Shown in pieces: positions 33,801-42,399 of a stretch of 64,000 bases of DNA (its first letter is position 1; each line of letters opens with the position of its first letter). A model generated the notes under the pieces. The model saw only the letters and a program-made list of their open reading frames with translations, was not told where the DNA came from and did not search any database. The stretch comes from Bradyrhizobium cajani (GTDB taxonomy: Bacteria; Pseudomonadota; Alphaproteobacteria; Rhizobiales; Xanthobacteraceae). The stretch lies in contig NZ_WQNE01000003.1 of assembly GCF_009759665.1 (NCBI RefSeq), positions 296,001 to 360,000 of the forward strand, given 5' to 3'. A program made the position numbers and the translations under genes.

Positions 33801-34032
33801 TTTCGTAGGCCCGCACGAAATCGCCCACCGTGGCGGGGAACGCTGCGTCCTCGGAAATGGTGAAGGGATCGACGCCGGTCTCGTCCTCGAGGCGTGCGAC
33901 AAGAATTGCGAAAGCGAGCGAGTCGAAGCCCGTCTCATGCAGGGACAGATCGTCCGACAGTTCCGGAAGCGTGACGTGCTGCTCTTTGGCGATCTGCTGG
34001 ATCGCCTCAATGACCTTAGACCGTACCGACAT
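33787..34032 (-). CDS. Stand-alone acyl carrier protein
   Basis: 81 residues, four-helix ACP size, acidic. The phosphopantetheine serine is in ETGFDSLAFAILVARLEDE (DSL motif at about residues 37-39). It differs from housekeeping AcpP, which has DSLDTVE after the serine. It heads an overlapping three-gene unit with an AMP-ligase and an SDR. No ketosynthase or thioesterase gene is adjacent. Confidence 0.88.
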   Translation of the reverse strand: MSVRSKVIEAIQQIAKEQHVTLPELSDDLSLHETGFDSLAFAILVARLEDETGVDPFTISEDAAFPATVGDFVRAYENVPA

Positions 34033-34175
34033 GGCTTGCTCGCTCTTGTTATCGATCGTTCGTTGCGGCGGCTCTTGATGACCGCCTCCCCATGGCCGCT
34101 TGTTTACCCGACAGAAGTAAATGGCTTCTTGGACAATTCAGATAAAATTGGACCTATCTCTGGATTTTCGCGGTG

Positions 34176-35990
34176 TCACAGCCTGATCGTGCCGTCGTTA
34201 ACTTGCGTATAGGTCTGGAAATCGAGCTCCACGTAGGCGCCGGATCTCGGGTCCGCCACGTACAGAGGATCGGCAATCTTGCCGGGATCAAAGCCCTCGC
34301 GCGCGAGATCTGCCTTCTTCTGCTTGAAGGTCTCGGTCGCATCGAGCTCGCGCGAGATGCGGATGAAGACGGGACGGGCATAGGCCGGCAGGCGCTGCGC
34401 GAGGTGCGCCGGCAGCGCTTCGATGTCAAAGCCCTCATTCACGACAACCGCACTCATGCCGGCACGGCCGTCGGCGCCGGGAACGCTGACGCCGTAGGTG
34501 GTGGCATCGATCACGCCGGTGAAATCGCGCACCGCGTCGTTGACTTCCGAGGTCGCGACGTTCTCGCCCTTCCAGCGGAAGGTGTCGCCGATGCGGTCGA
34601 CGAAATGGAAGAAGCCCTTGTCGTCGAGCCGCATCAGATCGCCGGTGCGAAACCAGGCATCGCCCTTGGCGAAAACGTCGCGAAGAATCTTCCTCTCCGT
34701 CTCGCCGGCGTCGGTATAGCCCTCGAAACGGCCGCCGCCCTGGTCCGCGGTGCCGATGCGGCCGATCGCTTCGCCGGGCTCGCCGCGGGCACAGGCGAGG
34801 CAAAAACCCTCTTCATTGCGCAGCGGCGCACCACTATCCGGGTCAAGCTTGACGAGGCTCGCGGGAAAGCGATGCGCGAGCAGCGGGGGAATGCGGCCGA
34901 TCGCGCCCGGCTGCCCCTCGACGTTGAACAGCGAGAAATTGCCTTCCGTCGCAGCATAAAATTCGAGGATGCGGGGAATGGCAAAGCGCGCCTGAAAATC
35001 TTCCCAGATGTCGCCGCGCAGGCCATTGCCGCAGACGAGCCGCAGACGATGCCGGTTCTCATATTCCGACGGCGGCGCCTTGAGCAGATAGCGGCAGAGC
35101 TCGCCGATGTACTGGAACAGCGTGCAGTCATGCCGCACGATGTCGGACCAGAAGTTCGAAGCCGAGAATTTTTCCGCGATCACCAGCGAGCCGCCGGCAG
35201 CGAGCATGCTGCACGGCGCGACGATGCCGCCGACCGAGTGGAACAGCGGCAGGCAGTCATAGAGCCGGTCCTGCGGGCTCGCGCCGGTGAGGCCGGCAAA
35301 CCAAAAACCCCAGTTGAGGATACGCCGATGGCTGATGCTGGCGGCTTTCGGCAGGCCGGTGGTGCCGGAGGTGTAGATCAGCAGCGCACGGTCGTCGATG
35401 GTGACGTCCCCGTGCTCGTCGGGCGAAAGCGGGCTATCGTCAAGCGCGGCAAGCGCGACGTCGATGGCGCGTTCGCTGCGGGCATCGCCATGCGTCCAGA
35501 TCTTGGCCTGCGTCTTCAGATGCGGCGTGGCGCTTTCCAGCATCTCTGCCAGCTCATGCGCAACGATGATATGCGAGAGCTTGGCGACGTCGAGGCAATG
35601 CGCGAGCGATTGTCCCACCAGCTTGGTATTGAGCAGCGCGACCACACCTCCGACGCGGCTGATGCCGAGCCAGGCCGCGACATAGTCGATGCCGTTCGGC
35701 ATGATCAGGGCGACGGTGTCGCCCTTGGCCACGCCGGCCGAGCGCGCCCACCGCGCATAGCGGTTGATCCGCTTCGACAGGCCTCCGTAGGCGAGAGTCG
35801 TTTCGTCTGCGATCAGCGCGACACGATCAGGCTGGCGCTGCGCCCAATCGTCGATGACATCGGCGAACAGGCGGCCCGGCAGCGTCTCGATCCGCGCGGT
35901 GAGCTCGATCGCCTTCAGCCAGATCTTTGAAGCCGAAGGCGCGCGCGCGGTTTTCGGCTGCTCGATGACACCGGTCGTCATGCCGTTCAT
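34176..35990 (-). CDS. Long/very-long-chain acyl-CoA synthetase (FATP-like)
   Basis: 604 residues, the size of FATP/ACSVL-type synthetases. Motifs: LLIYTSGTTGLPKAASISH, the FATP region YIGELCRYLLKAPPSEYENR, FYAATEGNFSLFNVEGQPGAIGR, and DRIGDTFRWKGENVATSEV. It activates long-chain acids to CoA esters, often coupled to uptake. It lies 143 bp upstream of the ACP gene on the same strand and may be part of the same transcript. The C-terminus (VELDFQTYTQVNDGTIRL) is family-typical. Confidence 0.9.
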   Translation of the reverse strand: MNGMTTGVIEQPKTARAPSASKIWLKAIELTARIETLPGRLFADVIDDWAQRQPDRVALIADETTLAYGGLSKRINRYARWARSAGVAKGDTVALIMPNGIDYVAAWLGISRVGGVVALLNTKLVGQSLAHCLDVAKLSHIIVAHELAEMLESATPHLKTQAKIWTHGDARSERAIDVALAALDDSPLSPDEHGDVTIDDRALLIYTSGTTGLPKAASISHRRILNWGFWFAGLTGASPQDRLYDCLPLFHSVGGIVAPCSMLAAGGSLVIAEKFSASNFWSDIVRHDCTLFQYIGELCRYLLKAPPSEYENRHRLRLVCGNGLRGDIWEDFQARFAIPRILEFYAATEGNFSLFNVEGQPGAIGRIPPLLAHRFPASLVKLDPDSGAPLRNEEGFCLACARGEPGEAIGRIGTADQGGGRFEGYTDAGETERKILRDVFAKGDAWFRTGDLMRLDDKGFFHFVDRIGDTFRWKGENVATSEVNDAVRDFTGVIDATTYGVSVPGADGRAGMSAVVVNEGFDIEALPAHLAQRLPAYARPVFIRISRELDATETFKQKKADLAREGFDPGKIADPLYVADPRSGAYVELDFQTYTQVNDGTIRL

Positions 35991-36255
35991 TCTTTCGGAA
36001 CGTCTTTGCTGGTTCCGACAGCTTAGACTGCGCGTCCTGCCCAGGTGTTAAGAGACAAGGTAAAACCCGGTTAGGAGCAGATTAACTGTCGTCGCCCCTG
36101 ACCAAGCCGGCGGAATCAGCGCGGCTTTGGAGCGATTCTTGCGGGCGCGACAACCACGCAGCCACCCTCGCGGCCGCCGGCAACGCACCGACGCGCGTGA
36201 TCAGACCGAAAGCGCGATGAATGCAGAATGTCCCCGGGGTGCGTCCGGGATCGCT
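35991..36255. other. Gene-free gap upstream of the FATP-like gene
   Basis: 265 bp with no plausible gene. The promoter for the FATP/ACP unit should be here; AT-rich bits near 36050-36080 are candidates, but no pair is convincing. Confidence 0.5.
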
Positions 36256-36358
36256 AGAGCATGATCCGGAAAAGTGCGAAGCGGTTTTCCGAAAAGATCA
36301 TGCTCAAACAACAACCTAAAGCGCGATGATGATTCATCCTCATCTCATCGCGCTTTAG
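36256..36358. repeat. Family D repeat, inverted relative to 4834-4936
   Basis: Begins AGAGCATGATCCGGAAAAG and ends CATCTCATCGCGCTTTAG. It matches the 4834 copy on the opposite strand with few changes. Its right end contributes the TAA stop codon of the DUF3551 gene. Confidence 0.8.
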
Positions 36359-36639
36359 TGCACCTTCTTGTAACGGCGGCGGGGCGGCGGCTGTTGGTTG
36401 AAGGCGTAATAGGGATTGAGGTCGCAGGTCGCCGCAAGGCCCGACGCCGTGGCACGGCACTGCTCCAACGAGGTGAAGGAGCAGTCATAATAGTCGCCAC
36501 CCCCGCCACCCAAGCCGCCGCCGCCGCCGACCCAGCGGTGCATGCATACGGGATAGGCCGGATCGTACCTCTGCGCGCTGGCATCGGCCGCGCCCAGCAG
36601 CGTGAATATCGCGGTGAGGGTCAGGAACGGCAGGCGCAT
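36355..36639 (-). CDS. DUF3551-family small exported protein
   Basis: 94 residues from the ATG at 36639. A signal peptide (RLPFLTLTAIFTLLGAADASAQ) is followed by the DUF3551 pattern: PVCMHRW, a Gly-rich stretch, DCSFTSLEQCRATASGLAATCDLNPY, and a Pro/Arg-rich tail. Four cysteines could form two disulphides. These small secreted proteins are abundant in Bradyrhizobium, with unknown function. The stop codon lies in a family D repeat. Confidence 0.85.
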   Translation of the reverse strand: MRLPFLTLTAIFTLLGAADASAQRYDPAYPVCMHRWVGGGGGLGGGGGDYYDCSFTSLEQCRATASGLAATCDLNPYYAFNQQPPPRRRYKKVH

Positions 36640-36784
36640 GGGGAAATCCTCAAATCGGTGGCTCGGCGAAGCTGATGCCGATGGTTTCATATGGCATAAC
36701 ACCACGCAGCTCGCGACCATTCCCGAAGACAGATAACACCATGGTGAGCAGAGTGCGCTGCACAAAGCAGCGCGCCAAGCGGCG

Positions 36785-38662
36785 CTAGCCGCCGAGCCCC
36801 TGCAGCACCAGCCGGTTCAGTCTCGCCGCAAATGCCGCCGGGTCTTCCGGCAATTCGCCGTCCAGGATCTGCGCCTGTTCGAGCAGGAGCAGGCTGAGAT
36901 CGTCGACGGCTTTCGCGCCCGCCTCGGCCCTGGCGATCGCCGCGACCAGCGGATGACGCAGATTGATCTCCAGGATCGGCTTGGTCTTCATGCCGCGGTT
37001 CTGCTGCGACAGGATGCGCTCGAGCTCGCGGCTCGGACCCTGGCCGTCGGCGACGAGGCAGGAGGCGGAGCTGGTGAGGCGCGTCGAGGCCTTGACGTCG
37101 CCGACGCGCTCGCCGAGCGCGGCCTTGATCACGGCGATGGTGGCGGCCTCGTCAGCGGCCGGCTCGTCCTTCTTCGCCTCGTCCGTCGCGTCGACGCGCG
37201 GAATCAGGTCGAGATTGAGATCGCCCTGGCTCAGCGACTTCAGCGGCTTGCCGTCGAACTCGGTAGGCATCGAGGTCCAGAAGGCGTCGACGGGATCGGA
37301 CAGCAGCAGCACCTCGATGCCGCGCGCGGCCGCCGCCTCCAGCCGCGGATTGGACTTCAGCCGCTCGACGCTGTCGCCGACGAGATAGTAGATCTCGGTC
37401 TGGTTCGGCTTGAAATCGGCGATGACGTCCTTGAGCGAACGCTTCTCGCCCGACGTCGTGGTGAAGCGCGACAATGCGAGCAGCTTTTCGCGGCGCTCGA
37501 AATCCTCGTAGATGCCTTCCTTCAGCACCGCGCCGAAGGCGTCCCAGATCTTGGCGAAATTCTCGGCATCCTTGGCGGCAAGGCTTTCCAGCTCGGATAC
37601 GACGCGGGTCGCCACGGCTTTCCGGATCTGCGCGAGCTGCGGATTGTTTTGCAGCATCTCTCGGGAGATGTTGAGCGGAAGATCCTCGCTGTCGACGACG
37701 CCGCGGATGAAGCGCAGATAGCCCGGCAGCAGGTCGGCATCGTCGGTGATGAAGACGCGGCGGACATAGAGCTTGACCCGACCCTTGCGGTTCGGCTCGA
37801 ACAGGTCGAACGGCTTGGTCGACGGCGCGAACAGCAGCACGGCGTAGGAATAGCGACCCTCGGCCCGATAGTGCAGCGTCATGGCGGGATCGTCGAAGGC
37901 GGAGGCGATCTGCTGATAGGCCTTCTTGTAGTCCTCCGCCGAAAGCTCGGACTTCGAGCGCTGCCACAGCGCGCTCGCCGAGTTGATCTGGCGCGGCTCG
38001 CCCTCTTCCGGCACGAGCTCGATCGGGAACAGGATGTTGTCGGAATAGGCCCCGACGACGCGCTCGATCTCGTAGGTCTCGAGATATTTCTTGGCATCGT
38101 CCTTGAGGTGCAGGACGATCTCGGTGCCACGCGCCACCCGTGCCGCGTCCTCATCGCCGGCGCGAGCGATCTCGAAGCCGGAGCCGCCGGAAGACGTCCA
38201 GGACCAGACGTCGCTCTCACCGGCGCGGCGGCTGATCACGACGATCTTCTCGGCGACCATGAAGGCCGAATAGAAGCCGACGCCGAACTGGCCGATCAGG
38301 CCGAGACCGTCCTTGGCCTCCTTCAGCTTGGACACGAACGCCTTGGTGCCGGAGCGGGCGATGGTGCCGAGATGGTCGATCAGCTCCTGCCGCTCCATGC
38401 CGATGCCGTTGTCGGCGATCGTGAGCGTCGTGGCCTGCTTGTTCGGGATGATGCGGATCTTGAGCGCGTCGCCCTCGCCCAGCAGCGCCGGACTTGCAAT
38501 CGCCTCGTAGCGCAGCTTGTCGCAGGCATCGGAGGCGTTGGAGACGAGCTCGCGCAGAAAGATATCGGTCTCCGAATAGACGGAGTGCACCATCAGGTGC
38601 AGGAGCTCGGAAACCTCGGCCTGGAAAGGCTGCGTATGCGCGGCCGTATCTGACGTCGTCAT
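36785..38662 (-). CDS. htpG: Molecular chaperone HtpG (Hsp90)
   Basis: 625 residues, full length. The GHKL ATPase domain shows [28 protein letters not shown] and [17 protein letters not shown]. The middle domain has [33 protein letters not shown] split by few changes. The C-terminal dimerisation part follows ([18 protein letters not shown]). Dimeric cytosolic chaperone for late folding of client proteins. No heat-shock operator of the CIRCE type is seen upstream; sigma-32 control is possible but not shown. Confidence 0.97.
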   Translation of the reverse strand: MTTSDTAAHTQPFQAEVSELLHLMVHSVYSETDIFLRELVSNASDACDKLRYEAIASPALLGEGDALKIRIIPNKQATTLTIADNGIGMERQELIDHLGTIARSGTKAFVSKLKEAKDGLGLIGQFGVGFYSAFMVAEKIVVISRRAGESDVWSWTSSGGSGFEIARAGDEDAARVARGTEIVLHLKDDAKKYLETYEIERVVGAYSDNILFPIELVPEEGEPRQINSASALWQRSKSELSAEDYKKAYQQIASAFDDPAMTLHYRAEGRYSYAVLLFAPSTKPFDLFEPNRKGRVKLYVRRVFITDDADLLPGYLRFIRGVVDSEDLPLNISREMLQNNPQLAQIRKAVATRVVSELESLAAKDAENFAKIWDAFGAVLKEGIYEDFERREKLLALSRFTTTSGEKRSLKDVIADFKPNQTEIYYLVGDSVERLKSNPRLEAAAARGIEVLLLSDPVDAFWTSMPTEFDGKPLKSLSQGDLNLDLIPRVDATDEAKKDEPAADEAATIAVIKAALGERVGDVKASTRLTSSASCLVADGQGPSRELERILSQQNRGMKTKPILEINLRHPLVAAIARAEAGAKAVDDLSLLLLEQAQILDGELPEDPAAFAARLNRLVLQGLGG

Positions 38663-38781
38663 GCGTTTACCCGGTCAATCAAAAGGGAAAGCCGGGATAT
38701 AACGCGACGCGACAGCGGATCAAGAGGATGTGAGGGGCCGGCGTCCGCCCGCGCCGGAGCCGACCTTCCGCCAACGGGCGA

Positions 38782-39204
38782 TCAGGTCACACAGCGGCCG
38801 GGCTGCAGCAGCTTGGCGACCTCGGTCAGGGAGCTGACCATCGGCTCGCAGGCGATCGTCGGCTTGTTGCGGCCCTGCCTCTGGTTCTGCTTTTGGTTCT
38901 GGAGCAGCACCGGCGGCTTGGCGTTGCCGGTCTCGATCACCGCGGGGACCCGCATCAGCACCGACGTATCGGCGAGGTCGTTGAGCCGCATCGACACGGT
39001 GCGGGTGGGAACCGGCGCCGGCTTGAGCTCGGCAAGCCGGTCGGTCTTGCCGGCACGATCGATGTTGTGGCTGGGAGCCTGGCTCGGCTTGTCGGCGACC
39101 GCCTGCCAGCGGTCGGCCAGATCGTGGCCGGAGGCCAGTTGCACGGCACCGAGCGTTGCGGCAATCGCGACGGCGCCCAAAAATACCTTTTGAATCTGTG
39201 ACAT
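38782..39204 (-). CDS. Exported hypothetical protein
   Basis: 140 residues from the ATG at 39204. A signal-like N-terminus (IQKVFLGAVAIAATLGAVQLASG) precedes a polar, Arg/Pro/Gln-rich mature part. This ends in CEPMVSSLTEVAKLLQPGRCVT, with two cysteines that may pair. No family recognised. An overlapping frame (38720-39283) is Arg/Ala-rich without structure and was rejected. Lies downstream of no obvious partner, 119 bp beyond htpG in the opposite sense of transcription order. Confidence 0.7.
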   Translation of the reverse strand: MSQIQKVFLGAVAIAATLGAVQLASGHDLADRWQAVADKPSQAPSHNIDRAGKTDRLAELKPAPVPTRTVSMRLNDLADTSVLMRVPAVIETGNAKPPVLLQNQKQNQRQGRNKPTIACEPMVSSLTEVAKLLQPGRCVT

Positions 39205-39408
39205 GGCTGTCAATCCCTCGCCCCATGGCGATCGCGGGAACAACGCGAGGGGAGGATCGGGAGTTCTCGGCCGTTACGATCACTTAACCGTGTGCGAGAA
39301 AGGCCGAAGGTCGTGCAAAATATTTCGCAACCCTTGGAACGACTCCAGCATCTGCGAGTCGTCTCAGCAGCCGGCTATTCCCCCCTGCCCCATAAGCCGG
39401 CGACGTAG

Positions 39409-39437
39409 GGCGCGACTGTGGTGATGCCAGTCGCGCC
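39409..39437. terminator. Hairpin between two minus-strand genes
   Basis: Perfect 10-bp stem GGCGCGACTG/CAGTCGCGCC with a 9-base loop, followed on the plus strand by TTACTTTT. It is 35 bp beyond the stop of the SnoaL-like gene, so it may end that transcript, but the T-tract is on the other strand. Confidence 0.4.
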
Positions 39438-39471
39438 TTACTTTTATCTGGGGCTCACTTCGACCTGCGAC

Positions 39472-40086
39472 TCACTTCGCCTTCCCGGCCAGCCACTTCC
39501 GTCCCTCACCGTAGAGCTTCTCGACCTCCGGCCCGGTCAGGCCGGGCATATCGCGCTTGACCTTGTAGCCGATCAGCTCCTGCATGTAGGCGAGATGGCG
39601 ATAGCCTTCGGGCAACGCAGCCAGCGCCTTCTGGTCAAGCTGAAGCGTCGCGGCGGGGTCGACCGGATCGATCCGGTCCTTCTCGTAGATCGGCTGGCGG
39701 CGGACGATGCCCCATTTGCCAATACCTGATTGGTCCTGCCGCTTCTCCAGGAAATCGTAGAAGCGTCCGGTGCAGACGACGTCGCAGAGCACGTCGTGCA
39801 CCAGGGCCCGCTGCGAGATCGTCATCTTGGTCTGCGCGATGGCCCGCTCACCGGACAGGTCGATGCTGGTGCCGCCGAGGAAATGCAGGATGCGCACGCC
39901 CCTGGCGAAGCCCTCCTGGCTGACACGCATGAAATCGCGCGCCGGGCCCTGAAACCAGGTGGCGGACATCCAGCCCTCGTCATGCCAGACCGTGGCAAAG
40001 CGCTCCCAGTCCCCGGCGTCGCGCCACACCGCCCAGTTCTCGACGAGATCGCGGATGGTGAGGCGATCGAGCAGCTGCTGGTCCAT
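39472..40086 (-). CDS. SnoaL/NTF2-like domain protein
   Basis: 204 residues from the ATG at 40086, which has AGGAG upstream. The N-terminal NTF2-like cone starts with LLDRLTIRDLVENWAVWRDAGDWERFATVWHDE cut by few variations and contains WFQGPARDFM and ILHFLGGTSIDLSGERAI. This is the layout of the scytalone-dehydratase/SnoaL group. Some members are enzymes, others binding proteins; no specific substrate can be given. Divergent from the TonB-C gene by 181 bp. Confidence 0.8.
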   Translation of the reverse strand: MDQQLLDRLTIRDLVENWAVWRDAGDWERFATVWHDEGWMSATWFQGPARDFMRVSQEGFARGVRILHFLGGTSIDLSGERAIAQTKMTISQRALVHDVLCDVVCTGRFYDFLEKRQDQSGIGKWGIVRRQPIYEKDRIDPVDPAATLQLDQKALAALPEGYRHLAYMQELIGYKVKRDMPGLTGPEVEKLYGEGRKWLAGKAK

Positions 40087-40267
40087 AAGCAAATCTCCTG
40101 ACGGCTAGGTCCTGATGGGCTGTCATTGCCCCGATGCACCAACGGGTCAATTTGGCCGTCGTCAAGCAGGCGAAGCTTTGCCGCTATTCGAATCGACCGC
40201 AGCGCGACAAGCGCGATGCGAGCAGTATGACTTGCAATCAACCATACCGCGACTAGTATCCGCACCG

Positions 40268-41068
40268 ATGCCGATGAAATTCCCCTTGCTGGCCGCACTT
40301 CTCGGATTGCTGACAGCTTTCCCGTCCCACGCACAGACCGACGCGCCGAACGACAACGTCAAGGCCTGGAAGATGCGGCTGCGGGCGCACATCGCGAGCA
40401 GAACGCAATTTCCGCCCGCCGCAATGGGTCAAACCGGTGAGGCCAAGGTTACGTTCGTCATGGACCGGTCCGGTAAACTGATCTCGCGAACGTTAGTGGA
40501 GAGCACCGGCTCGCCACCGCTCGATGCTGCTGCGCTTGCGATCGTCGAGCGTGCTCAACCGTTTCCGGAGGCTCCTGCGGAGCTGACAGAGCCTTCGTTC
40601 TCTTTCACCGTGCCGATCGTTTTCAGTGGACGTCAATTCCAGATACCGCCCTCGGGATTGGTGACAGTCGCACCGGTTCCCGCTTCCACCGTACCCGATG
40701 CCATGGCTACCTGGCGAAAAGCGGTGACCGAGCATGTCTGGCGCAACAGAGGGTTTCCTCCGGGAGCAATTGGCCAGAGAGGCGACGCTGGCGTCACATT
40801 CGTGGTCGACCGTTCGGGCAAATTGATTTCGCGCGCGCTCGTCGAAAGCACGGGCTCCCGACTGCTCGATACGGCAGCCCTTGCGATGGTGGAAAGAGCA
40901 GCGCCGTTTCCGAAGCCACCTCCCGAGGCGAACGACGACCTCCAGAGAGTCACCGTCCTCATGACTTTGGATGGGACCATGCCCAAAGGACAGTCCAATG
41001 CATCGTCGTGGGTCGAGGACGAAGCCAAGTTGAAGACCAAGCTCAACAGCGTCTGCCGAGGCTGCTGA
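40268..41068 (+). CDS. Exported protein with two tandem TonB C-terminal domains
   Basis: 266 residues from the ATG at 40268. A signal peptide (KFPLLAALLGLLTAFPSHAQ) is followed by two copies of a TonB-C-like domain (about residues 35-125 and 150-245). The two share near-identical cores: DRSGKLISRTLVESTGSPPL and DRSGKLISRALVESTGSRLL. There is no Pro-rich periplasm-spanning linker and no obvious membrane anchor. It is therefore not an ordinary TonB energy transducer. A likely internal duplication; function unknown. Confidence 0.8.
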   Translation: MPMKFPLLAALLGLLTAFPSHAQTDAPNDNVKAWKMRLRAHIASRTQFPPAAMGQTGEAKVTFVMDRSGKLISRTLVESTGSPPLDAAALAIVERAQPFPEAPAELTEPSFSFTVPIVFSGRQFQIPPSGLVTVAPVPASTVPDAMATWRKAVTEHVWRNRGFPPGAIGQRGDAGVTFVVDRSGKLISRALVESTGSRLLDTAALAMVERAAPFPKPPPEANDDLQRVTVLMTLDGTMPKGQSNASSWVEDEAKLKTKLNSVCRGC

Positions 41069-41081
41069 ACGAAAGTCCATG

Positions 41082-41117
41082 CAAAACAAAAGACGGCGTG
41101 CCTTGCAGCGCGCCGTC
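41082..41117 (-). terminator. phyR: Terminator of phyR
   Basis: Stem GACGGCG/CGCCGTC extended by wobble pairs (41092-41117), followed on the minus strand by TTTTGTTTTGC. Lies 22 bp beyond the phyR stop and also separates it from the convergent TonB-C gene. Confidence 0.7.
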
Positions 41118-41138
41118 CTCGTTTCGAAGTCAGCTTCC

Positions 41139-41945
41139 TTACGCCGCCGGCGCCTTCGGCGTGCGGTTGCGCGAGTTGCGCTGGAAGAACAGCGCCTGGC
41201 TCGCCACCGCCGACACCATCGCCGGCTGGAACGGTTTTGAGATCAGGAATGCCGGCTCGGGGCGCTCGCCGGTGAGGAAGCGCTCAGGGTACGCGGTGAT
41301 GAACACCACCGGCACCTCGAAGGTGCGCAGCAATTCGTTGACGGCATCCAGGCCCGACGAGCCGTCGGCGAGCTGGATGTCGGCGAGGATCAGGCCGGGC
41401 CGCTTGTTCTTGGCCAGCGCCACCGCATCGGCATGGGTGCGGGCAACGCCCACGACGTTGTGGCCGAGATTCTTCACCAGGCTTTCGAGGTCCATGGCGA
41501 TGAAAGTCTCGTCCTCGATGATCAGCACGTCGGTGGCGATCTCGGCCGCCATTTCGCGCCCGGCGGTGTCCGCGAGCCGCCGCGTCTCCGCGACATCGGT
41601 GCCGAGAATGAAAGCGACTTCCTCTTCCGAGAAGCCTTCCAGCGAAAGCAGCAGGAAGGCCTGCCGCGGCAGCGGCGTGATGTTCGACAGCCGCCGCTCG
41701 GGCGGCATCGGCAGAGTGGTCACCTCGGCGTCATCGTTGACGGAGACTGAATTCCAGATCTGGGTGAATAGCCGAAACAGGCCGGCGCGCGGTCCGTGGC
41801 TCTCGTCGAGCACCGACGGATCCCCCAGCATCGCTTCCAACATGGCTGCGACATAGGCGTCACCGGAGGCCTGGCTGCCCGTCAGGGCGCGCGCGTACCT
41901 GCGCAACAACGGCAAGTGCTCAGCAACAAGCTGTGAACGGGACAT
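41139..41945 (-). CDS. phyR: PhyR, general stress response anti-anti-sigma response regulator
   Basis: 268 residues from the ATG at 41945. The N-terminal sigma-like domain (about 1-130) has LRRYARALTGSQASGDAYV and a sigma-4-like helix LSLEGFSEEEVAFILGTDVAETRRLA. The C-terminal receiver (about 140-260) has LIIEDETFIAMDLESL, the phospho-acceptor Asp in LILADIQLADG, Thr in VVFITAYPE, and Lys in LISKPF. On phosphorylation the protein binds NepR and frees EcfG. It diverges from nepR-ecfG. Confidence 0.96.
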   Translation of the reverse strand: MSRSQLVAEHLPLLRRYARALTGSQASGDAYVAAMLEAMLGDPSVLDESHGPRAGLFRLFTQIWNSVSVNDDAEVTTLPMPPERRLSNITPLPRQAFLLLSLEGFSEEEVAFILGTDVAETRRLADTAGREMAAEIATDVLIIEDETFIAMDLESLVKNLGHNVVGVARTHADAVALAKNKRPGLILADIQLADGSSGLDAVNELLRTFEVPVVFITAYPERFLTGERPEPAFLISKPFQPAMVSAVASQALFFQRNSRNRTPKAPAA

Positions 41946-42024
41946 CCCCACTCCATTCATCTTCGGGCCAAACCTTCGAGGTCCAGGCGTTACGCGGGGG
42001 GCCCGGGTTCCCCTGCTGGCTGAC

Positions 42025-42083
42025 TACGCCTCGGGCCAAGAAAAGTTCCGCCGCGGACGGAACTTTTTCTCTTACGTCGCATT
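42025..42083. promoter_or_regulatory. Back-to-back EcfG-type promoters between phyR and nepR
   Basis: A perfect 10-bp inverted repeat, AAAAGTTCCG (42041-42050) and CGGAACTTTT (42058-42067), places a GGAAC element in each direction. Towards nepR: GGAAC at 42059-42063, N16, CATT at 42080-42083. Towards phyR: GGAAC at 42049-42045, N16, CGTA at 42028-42025. Both are near the GGAAC-N16-CGTT consensus of the EcfG sigma factor, so the locus probably activates itself. Confidence 0.7.
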
Positions 42084-42165
42084 GTGCCTAACCAGGGAAC
42101 GGCTCCCGGTTGAGAAAAATTCTCGATTTTGCAGTCACTTAACTCGGGGAAACGTGGAACAGGTC

Positions 42166-42399
42166 ATGAAAGATCTCAAGTCTCAAGCCAGCAAAAGCAC
42201 GACCCCCGGCAAGGGAGGGCTCACTCCGGAGATCCAATCCCGGATCGGGCATCAGCTGCGCGCCATGTACGATGACGTGGTGCGGCAGGGGGTTCCGGAT
42301 CGGTTCGCAGAACTGATCAAGAAGCTTGATGCACAGGGAGCGACACCCCACGTGGAAAATGAGGGCGGATCCAACGACAACAACAATGGGAGGGATTAA
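42166..42399 (+). CDS. nepR: NepR anti-sigma factor
   Basis: 77 residues from the ATG at 42166 (a GTG four codons earlier is possible). The conserved NepR core is IQSRIGHQLRAMYDDVVRQG followed by VPDRFAELIKKLD, which binds EcfG or PhyR alternatively. The flanks are disordered. The stop codon overlaps the ecfG start (TAATG), so the anti-sigma and sigma factors are co-translated. Confidence 0.95.
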   Translation: MKDLKSQASKSTTPGKGGLTPEIQSRIGHQLRAMYDDVVRQGVPDRFAELIKKLDAQGATPHVENEGGSNDNNNGRD

